A DNA stretch of 64,000 nt from Flaccisagitta enflata (lineage: Eukaryota > Chaetognatha > Sagittoidea > Aphragmophora), in NCBI GenBank assembly GCA_965153355.1, contig OZ231128.1, positions 35,464,001-35,528,000 of the forward strand, given 5' to 3'. The notes beneath the pieces were generated by a model, which made no database searches, was not told the DNA's origin, and worked only from the letters and a program-made list of their open reading frames with translations. The position numbers and the translations under genes are program-made. Below, piece by piece: positions 56,971 to 64,000 of this stretch (positions are counted from its first letter, which is position 1; every line of letters begins with the position of its first letter).

Positions 56971-57528
56971 ACAGGATGTGCAAAATTATCCGCAATTGGC
57001 ACTTAATTTTCTCAAAAACCGTAGAAGATAAAGATTTATGAAAGCATAAGTGATAAATATAAAAAAGTTTACTTTTTAGTAATCGAGAAGAATTCACATA
57101 GTCAGAAATAAAACTTTTTAGGTACTCTGATAAAAAGTTCCTTTAAATATATTTTATCAAAATAATCTGAAATTCTATTGTTAGTTTATTTGTTTTAGTG
57201 AGCTCCATCCATGCATGTTGGTATAATTAACCTTCCTCAGCATAATGTGTACCAAGCAAAGAATATTATTATTGAATAGTCACAAGTACAAGAATTTATA
57301 ATATTGTTACCTATTTTGCCTATGAAATAAAATCCTGTCAAATTCAAAATCTTTGCTTCAAATCATTTGACTACCATAGTGGCAGAGGGTACAGAAAATA
57401 CCTGCAATCACTTTTAGCTTCTAGTATAACTAACTGGGCTAATCTGGTCCAAATTTTATAATGCTGGGTCACTTTTAAGTATAGTTTTCTTTCCATGAAG
57501 CAATTGCGGATAATTTTGCACACCCTGT
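56971..57528. mobile_element. 558-bp TA-flanked MITE in a PPAT intron
   Basis: Inverted termini of 28 bp with one mismatch, beginning ACAGGATGTGCAAAATTATC and ending GATAATTTTGCACACCCTGT, flanked by TA on both sides. A Tc1/mariner-type non-autonomous element. Confidence 0.9.
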
Positions 57529-58022
57529 TAGTCGCTTAACCGTTAGATAGTACCCGTTGCTCCTGTGGGTGTGAGGTGGTTAGTGGGGCAGTTGGGTGCT
57601 TCACATAGGAAAAGTTGGGAGTATCCTCTCACCCTACTGGGGGAGTATGGAGGAACAAAATCATGAAGATGACCATTTTCCTTTTTTCAAAATTCCTTCA
57701 TCTTCCGTTCCGTTCCTTCACATCGCACCTTATTGGCCTACTTGGCCTTGTTTTATACTCATTTGATGGAATCATGAGTGTGGTCATATATCACGTGTAT
57801 GCTATCTCATACCTCGATAGTCAAAAATGAGTATTCGGCCCGAGAAATAATGTTTAATGAGTCCAAATTAGGGGCGTTCCAAGGGTTCGGCTTGGAGGGC
57901 AAACAACAACAAATGTTTTTGTTTCAGCCTTTGTTTCAGTTTGTACAGATGTTTCAGCTAAATGCCGAAGTATATTTCCAAAGTTTTTTTTTTACTGAAA
58001 TCAATTTAAAAAGAAAAGAAAG

Positions 58023-58069
<47 letters not shown>

Positions 58070-58360
58070 GAGAGCGAGCGCATAGACAAAATCATGGGTT
58101 GAGTAAGGTAGAGTGGGGTAAAATGGGTCACCAACTTTTTTCGAAGAATCTGAGAAAAATGTCGGCAATTTTCTATCTTTCTCTCTTCCTTTCTCTATTT
58201 CTCTCTTTCTTGTTTTTTTTTCTTTCTTTTGTCTTTTTTTCTTGTCTTTTTTTTCATACCCGAGCTATACTCGAGCATACCCAAGCTTGGGTATAACTCG
58301 GGTATAGCTTGGGTATAGCGTGGGTATAGCTAGGGTATAACTCTGGTATTAGTCTCATGT
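57529..58360. other. Spacer with short repeats
   Basis: Family T flank remnant near 57530-57600, a (GA)n tract (58030-58078), T-rich sequence, and a GGGTATAGCTT-type tandem repeat (58255-58345). No gene found on either strand. Confidence 0.5.
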
Positions 58361-58592
58361 TTTTAGTCGCTTGCTAAGCGACTCCATAAGATGCTTTGTC
58401 TGTCCGTCCATCTGTCCACCTGTAGGTCCGTCCATGGCTTTTTTTATTAGCGTAAAGTGAAGCGAATTGGGCAAGATCGAGCAAGATCTCTCTCTCTCTC
58501 TTCCACACTCTTCCTCTGCCCCTGCCAAACCGCAACACTGCCCCTGCCCACCCGCCAGCGACTACTTATTGGCCGTGTATCCTGCCTTGTTC
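58361..58592 (+). mobile_element. H-family element, C subtype, GTCGC stem variant
   Basis: AGTCGCT-TGCTA-AGCGACT hairpin, ATAAGATGCTTTGTCTGTCC, TGCCCCTGCCCACCCGCCAG with CGACTAC, ending GGCCGTGTATCCTGCCTTGT. The internal AGCGACT matches this copy's own stem. Confidence 0.85.
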
Positions 58593-59079
58593 TATTACAG
58601 ATTACGTGGTGCCACCACCCCCTATACACAAGGCGAAGGCTTAGGATGCGCAAAAAGTGAGAGCCTAAAAGGGAACCGGCGAACTAGTGTAGAAACGGCG
58701 TAGCACGAGCTTTAACTGCACATGTCCCTTGGAGGAACTACTGTGCCTAAACATATGAAATTGATTTTGACACGGATATTTGTTGGATAATTTTAAGGCC
58801 TAAGCCTACCAATTTTTAAGAGCGCCATCGCATGCCAATGAGGCTCTTGGTTCGTCGTAAACCGTTAGCGCATTTGTGCAACATATTTGTGCCCCTTCTC
58901 CTAAACAGGCACAGTAGATCAAGTCATGAATTCATCCTGCTGATCTGAAAGCAATCTAGTTTTAAAGCGCAGACTAAAACTTTGTCTTCAGTCTTTTTAT
59001 GGACATCGCTATTTGGACAAACCGAATCATTAGTTTACCCCTTTTATATTTTATATGTTTTTATCATTTCTCTGTTACG

Positions 59080-59390
59080 GTACAGTAGATTCCATCTAGA
59101 CTTGAGATGATGGGGGCAAGAATTGTGGAAAGACAAATGAAGCCAGGGGAGTGATATTTGGAATAAATTAATAAAAGGATACTTTATTCCCCATGATAGC
59201 TGGTTACCATGGAAACATTTTCCATATTTTTGCAAGAATAAATGAAAATGCGTTTCCATGGTAACCAGCTATCATGGGGAATAAAGCATCCTTTTATTAG
59301 TATATATTCCAAATATTATTCCCCTGGCTTTATTTATCTTTCCAGAATGCTTGCCCCCGTTATCTCAAGTCTAGACGAAATCTACTGTAC
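59080..59390. mobile_element. 311-bp near-perfect hairpin MITE
   Basis: Arms 59080-59216 and 59252-59390 are reverse complements with a 35-nt loop. They start GTACAGTAGATTCCATCTAG and meet at TGGTTACCATGGAAAC / GTTTCCATGGTAACCA. Frames on both strands are just mirror images of each other. Confidence 0.92.
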
Positions 59391-59649
59391 TAATCTTTCT
59401 TGGACCTCAAAGGAAAAAAGTTCTCGGACTTTTTTTAGCCATCCATGGTATTCGCTCTTTTGATACTGTAATTTTCATACACTACCATGCCTTTGCCTAC
59501 ATACATATCTCAGCCATCTTGTCTTTTTAGGCATTCCCATTTCTCTAAAAAACCGCGTATCTCTGTCGGTTGGTCTGTTTGTCAATGTCTCTCTTTCTAT
59601 TGGTCTATTTGTATGCCTGTCGGCCTGCCTGTCTGTTGGTTGTTTTTGT

Positions 59650-59740
59650 CGCGGTTTTTAGTTGCGTGTGCACTATTCAACACCCCGCTTTGTCTGTCAA
59701 TCTGTCGGTTGGTTGGTTAGTTGGTCACATTTTACCATTT
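59650..59740 (+). mobile_element. H-family fragment, C subtype
   Basis: TTTTTAGTTGCGTGTGCACT, CAACACCCCGCTTTGTCTGTC, then TTGGTTGG words, truncated by the next element. Confidence 0.65.
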
Positions 59741-59758
59741 TTATGATGTTTAGTTTTT

Positions 59759-60320
59759 GGGCAGCGGACCCGGAGGGACTGATGACCTATGATTCCAAAT
59801 AGGGCAATTTTCTCCGGTTTCCATCCGTCCGTCCGTCCGTCCGTCCGTCCCCCCCATCTCCCCAAGCCTCAAAAAAAGCCTCTCAGACCCCAAATCCGGC
59901 CTTTTTGACTCCAAATCAGACCTTGCTGACCCCAAATCAGGCTTGTCAGGCCTCAAATCAGGCTTCTCAGGCCTCAAATCAGGCCTCCCAGACCCCAAAT
60001 AAGGCCTCTCAGACTCCAAATTAGGCCTCCCACACCCCAGATCAGGCTTCTCAGACCCCAAATTAGGCCTCTCAGATCCAAATTAGGCCTCAGACCCCAT
60101 GTCAGGCTTTTCAGACCCTAAATTAGACCCCTCAGACCCAAATAAGGCCTTTCAGACCCCAAATCAAGCCTTTCAGACCCCAAACCACGCCTCTCACACC
60201 CTAAATCAGACCTTTCAGAGCCGAAATCAGGCCTCTCAGCCCTCCAAACCAGCTTCTCAAACCGGAGAAAATTGTCCTATGTGGAATCATAGGTCATCAG
60301 CCCCTCCGGGGCCGCTGCCC
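59759..60320. mobile_element. Family T foldback element with 62-bp inverted ends
   Basis: Left 59759-59820 and right 60259-60320 are reverse complements with about four mismatches. They begin GGGCAGCGG, contain TGATGACCTATGATTCC and end inside at TTTTCTCCGGTTT. Interior: (CCGT)n then about 18 units of AGGCCTCTCAGACCCCAAATC. The left arm carries GGACCCGGAGGGA where the right has GGCCCCGGAGGGG, otherwise matched. Confidence 0.92.
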
Positions 60321-61717
60321 CTCTCATAATCTCATTCCCACATACACTTACTTAGGGGCATCGGGTACCGCTGACCATGTAACGCTTTTGCGACTATTGA
60401 CACTGCTCCTGCCCAAATTCGCAATGTTGACCGTTACTGATTTTGTTTGCCATGCTCTCCCCTTTTATTTCGGAAAACTTAAGTAGCCGTGTATCCGACA
60501 TTGTTTGCTGTCATCTTGACCTTCCAGTGGCATGTATTCCTAGCACTGAATTATTCAGGAATAGATTTTGATTGCCGCATTGACGCACTGATAAGTAAAA
60601 TTATTTGGGCACTGCGCTTGTTGCGATGGCCATCAGCGTCCATATTTTGAGGGGGTGATGATTCAAAAAGTTATCCAAGTTATAAGCAATCATTCAACAA
60701 ATGTTCATGCCAAGATTCATTAGTATTAGCCCTGTAATTCATCAAGGACATGTTTGAAAAGATCGAAAATTACATCGTTATAGGACAATGTTTACCTCAT
60801 ATAGATATAGATATAGATAGAGAAGAAGAACATTCTTCACATTCGGCTTACATTCGTACAAGGGTAAATATACTTCGGCTTAGCCTTGTACAAGGGTAAA
60901 AATCACCCTTGGAACACCCCTAGTCCAAATCATTGAAAAAATGGTCCTTTCTACAGGAAACTAAATTCCCTGGCCTTTATGATCAATGAAGCTGTTGAAG
61001 CAATTAGCCATACCCAATACTTTCCGTATAGAAACGATGGAACTTTTTGCTAATCTTAGGGTCGTTTTCAGTACAAAAAAAATCTGCGGGCTTTTTGCGT
61101 TTGAGTATGCTCATAGATTAATTCTGAAGTGAAGATGTCATAGTGACCCTCAGGTATAGATAATTAGTACATTTTTTGTATTAAAATCTGAATTAGCCAT
61201 AAAGCGATCAATGAGTGGGAATTTTTTAGTGGGATTAGTATTGATACGTGTCAACAAGCATTTTCTGGTCAGTTTTAACCGCGAGAGAACTGTTTTTATA
61301 TGCTAATTAGATTTTTAAGTGGAGGTTATGACGGTCTTCGAAAATATCATTTTCATTCTTGAAAATTAAGAATCTTAAAAAATAAGAACAAATGTGCATT
61401 TATGAAAACATACTGGTATGTTTGTTTTTTTTTTTTTCATTTTTTAATTTTCTATGCAAATTCTTAATTCTCAGTGAATTAAGTTTACCACCCTTTTCTC
61501 CTTTTTTTTCTTCAGATTTTCAGATGAATCAACGAACATTACCAAACAAAAAAAAACATTGTTTTTTTTCTTCTCTCTTTTTGTCCCCGATGAAAAATTT
61601 TCATAAATGACTATGAAGTAGCCCGTTTGTTGACATCTGTTTGTCTGTCCGTCTATTTGTTTAAAACCTTCTCATATCTTTGGAGCCAAACTTCAGGATT
61701 TCATGGAACCTTGCGGG
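60321..61717. other. Spacer before the retroelement
   Basis: Family T flank module (GGGCATCGGGTACCGCTGAC near 60357), then AT-rich DNA without gene signals. Small inverted AAGAAT/ATTCTTA pairing at 61370-61475. Confidence 0.5.
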
Positions 61718-62226
61718 TGTTGTATATAGGGTCGCGATTAAACAACTGTGTGATAGTCGATGCTCTTTTTGTAGCCCCGCCATCTCTCGTCTATCATTAG
61801 CAACGCATATTGCCTCGTGAATGTTCAGTTGCCGTTCACTCGTCGTTCATTGGCTGACGTCATCATGTTAGTATTCATCCGCGCACGCTTTAACATTATT
61901 GCCATATTTGGACATTGCGTCACCCGTTTTGAACCGCTTCACTGTCGCTCTAGAAGTATTTGTCCGCCTGGGTGAAGGTTGAGTTTGGGGACTATTTTTT
62001 GTATCGCTCTTAAATAGCGGAGCGTGCGTTCGTTTGTCAGTAGCAGTTCGTGGTGCCAAGTGGATCGTCCGACTAAAAGTAAGTTGGGGTTGATATTGAA
62101 TTGTGTGTATTAAAATTGTTGTATTTCTTTACGCCCTTTAGCAAATGCCTAATGGTTTTCCTTTTTTTGCCCCTCTCCTCAGTTTGACGTGTCGATGCGA
62201 TGAAATAAATGTTTTTGATTCAACCA
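61718..62226 (+). repeat. Possible 5' LTR (boundaries inferred)
   Basis: The sequence from TGTTGTATATAGGG (61718) to about TTCAACCA (62226) contains a TATA box, an initiator and AATAAA (62204-62209) in the order U3-R-U5. No second LTR is visible in the window and the primer-binding site is not obvious. Alternatively this is a host promoter: GTAAGT at 62079 and CTCTCCTCAG ending at about 62182 could bound a short 5' UTR intron. Confidence 0.35.
62008..62042 (+). promoter_or_regulatory. TATA box plus initiator
   Basis: TTAAATAG at 62010-62017 lies about 28 nt upstream of TCAGTA (62037-62042), matching the animal TATA/Inr spacing with A+1 at 62039. It would drive the transcript carrying the 63023 ORF. 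Confidence 0.55.
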
Positions 62227-63022
62227 CGTGCTTTTCGATAGACGGAAAGGATAAGCTACTCAATTCTCACGCTAGAAATATCCAATAGTCAAATTATATG
62301 GACATCGCCGCTCTTTTCTCATCGTCCTTCGATCCAGTGAAATTATCGGACCATCGTCGCGGACCCGTCAATCGTCGCGGTCCAGTCAATCGAATCCTTT
62401 TGTTTTAGTGGAAAGAAAGTTTCCTTTCCCTCGCCGGGTCAGATCAAAAGTCGGCTCTCTCTTTTTCCTCACCTGACCAAAAGAAAACAAGGGGTCGCGT
62501 TTCCTCAACCACTCCTTATCCCAATGTGATTCAAGCCTTAAAGTGAAAAGAAAGTTAAAAGGAAATGCGCCCACTGCCTGCTTTTTCCTGCATCGCCGTT
62601 CTTCGCCTAAAGTAAGGAAAGAAAAAGAAAGTTGGGTCTACCGTCCGCCCTCCTTTCCTCGCCGCTTCTACGCCTAAAAGTAAGGAAAGAAGAAAGTGAT
62701 TTCAAGGGAAAGTTAATCCGTCCTTTCATCGTGTTTAAGTGAACACGTGGGCCATCGCTAGTTGATCTGGCATTGGCCCAAAGTTAATCGGAAAAGTTGT
62801 ATCTCCTCTTTTTCCGTGCGTCCATTCATCAAGTTTATCTCTCTCTTAATCCATCCAATGTCCGTCGGTCCAAACATCGGAGTATGTCTTCGTAGTTTGG
62901 CCCGTCATCGTATCTCTCTTCAATGGTGGAAAAGTAACCATCGCCCGTCGCTTCTATTGTTGTTCATCGATAAATGACTGTTGTTCTCCGACGATTGACT
63001 GTTGTCTACCGCCGTCTAAGTA
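62227..63022 (+). other. Long leader of the 63-kb ORF
   Basis: About 800 nt without long ORFs. Contains a direct repeat of CGCCTAAAAGTAAGGAAAGAA-type sequence (about 62605 and 62672) and GTCGCGGACCCGTC / GTCGCGGTCCAGTC near 62357-62388. The leader is richer in C and G than the flanking spacer. Confidence 0.5.
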
Positions 63023-64000
63023 ATGACCCGTAGCTCAAACAAGGAAACGCTTGATCGGTTCGTCGCTCTCTCTGAACAAATTGGGGAGAAAGAAGAGACC
63101 GACGACGACTACAGTAATCTCGCCGACCAGTTTAATTCTCTTCTCACCGATCTGCTTTCACAATTGTCCACGTTTTCGCCCGAACAAAGACAGTTCATAG
63201 AAGAAAAAGCCGGCAAAGGAATACAAAGTAAGGAATCAAGAGAATTATACGCTCGATTTTACAACGCTAATAGCCATCTTGACCGCTTCATAAAGGGGAC
63301 TGAATCTGCGGACGACGATTACACCGTTGCCGGCAATAACTTTAATTCTCTCTTGAAAGAAGCACTAGACAATCTTCCTTCGTTCACGCCCGCCCAACGT
63401 CAATTCATCGAAGATAGCAAAAGAAAAACTTTTCTTCCAAAACACCGTCTGGCCCGTTGTCGTGCCCGTAGCCGATCGCAGTCTCGGTCACGCTCTCCCT
63501 CAGTTTCTCAACAACAAAGTCTCTCTTCGGAGGAAAGTTTTGCGTCTACGTCTACGAATTCAACGGTCATGGACGACGCCGCGAAAAAGAAAGCGGCGGA
63601 AGAAGCGGCCGCAAAGAAAGCCGCCGAGGAGTCCGCCGCTCTCAACAGTTCTTCAGCCTCTGCCATGTCTGGCCGGGTCGCTTTGATCAAGCTCAAATTC
63701 GACGAAGAAGCCGACGCGATTGAGCTAGAGAAGTTCAAATTGGCTCAACAACTCAAAAGTAAGAAACGCGCGATTTTACAAGCGGCAATTGAGGGTGGCC
63801 TCGACGAAGATTTGGCCAAGTGTATCGCAAATATCGACATCGAGGGAACGACGGCTGCTCCGTCACCGCCCGCTGCAGCCGCCGCCGCCGCCGCCTCGCC
63901 GCAGCCCGCCGACATCTCGCAACTGGTTGGTAGCCAACGATTGAAGAATACGACGCCGACCGCCGCCGACAAATTTAGTGGCGGAACGGAGGCGTACTCG
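63023..64000 (+). CDS. Gag-like ORF of a putative LTR retrotransposon (open to window end)
   Basis: ATG at 63023 opens 326 codons without a stop to the last base. Residues about 10-62 and 86-136 are a tandem duplication (each L-D-R-F ... D-D-D-Y ... F-N-S-L-L ... F-x-P-x-Q-R-Q-F-I-E). Then an Arg/Ser segment (R-S-R-S-Q-S-R-S-R-S near 148-158), an Ala/Lys/Glu coiled stretch, an Ala/Pro linker, and finally K-F-S-G-G-T-E-A-Y-S, which recalls the K-F-S-G start of capsid-type gag domains in BEL/Pao and Gypsy elements. GC-rich codon use differs from nearby spacer. No protease or RT is visible because the window ends; a domesticated gag gene is possible. Confidence 0.55.
   Translation, partial: MTRSSNKETLDRFVALSEQIGEKEETDDDYSNLADQFNSLLTDLLSQLSTFSPEQRQFIEEKAGKGIQSKESRELYARFYNANSHLDRFIKGTESADDDYTVAGNNFNSLLKEALDNLPSFTPAQRQFIEDSKRKTFLPKHRLARCRARSRSQSRSRSPSVSQQQSLSSEESFASTSTNSTVMDDAAKKKAAEEAAAKKAAEESAALNSSSASAMSGRVALIKLKFDEEADAIELEKFKLAQQLKSKKRAILQAAIEGGLDEDLAKCIANIDIEGTTAAPSPPAAAAAAAASPQPADISQLVGSQRLKNTTPTAADKFSGGTEAYS

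Noticed and set aside
59044-59463. Two similar ORFs on opposite strands
   Set aside because: They are the two arms of a hairpin MITE and mirror each other.

Overview
This is eukaryotic, almost certainly animal, nuclear DNA. The genes have short exons joined by GT-AG introns, one clear GC-AG intron, and very repeat-rich introns and spacers. Gene content is metazoan: a DHHC palmitoyltransferase of ZDHHC12 type, an intermediate filament (IF) protein, and the purine-synthesis enzyme PPAT. Counting residues against lamin as I remember it, coil 1B of the IF protein has the long lamin/invertebrate length and not the shortened chordate form, so I read the host as an invertebrate. I cannot name the phylum or species.

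Layout. 1-9819 (+): the last five exons of a ZDHHC12-like gene (231 codons; 5' exons lie outside the window). 10895-11871 (+): a two-exon gene for a 141-residue multi-pass membrane protein, weakly Jagunal-like. 12-23 kb: several orphan exon candidates (cysteine-rich or secreted-looking), a dead Tc1/mariner copy with perfect 29-bp inverted repeats, and foldback elements. 24-33.5 kb: almost pure repeat, including a multi-kilobase inverted array. 33868-53001 (+): the centrepiece, a 15-exon IF gene that can be spliced in silico with no phase conflict into 604 codons. Its lamin tail is replaced by a Ser/Thr linker plus a four-EF-hand-like module. 55797-56672 (-): the last two exons of PPAT, tail-to-tail with the IF gene. 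56.9-61.7 kb: repeats and MITEs. 61.7-64 kb: a TATA/Inr-type promoter, a long leader and a 326-codon ORF, open to the window edge, that looks like the gag start of an LTR retrotransposon.

Repeats dominate. Two families recur throughout. Family T elements (about 400-650 bp) have roughly 55-62 bp inverted termini beginning GGGCAGCGG and carry a 21-bp minisatellite inside. Family H elements (about 150-260 bp, one expanded to 1.4 kb) have a terminal 18-nt stem-loop followed by a short A/T tract; the stem sequence differs between subfamilies while pairing is kept, and it is echoed a third time inside the element. Palindromic and TA-flanked MITEs, pyrimidine microsatellites sitting directly on splice acceptors, and a polypurine tract of more than 600 bp complete the picture.

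The genes do not form a pathway or operon; they are independent housekeeping and structural loci in a transposon-rich genome. The item most worth following is the IF-EF-hand fusion, which would be a filament protein with a built-in calcium-sensing tail.
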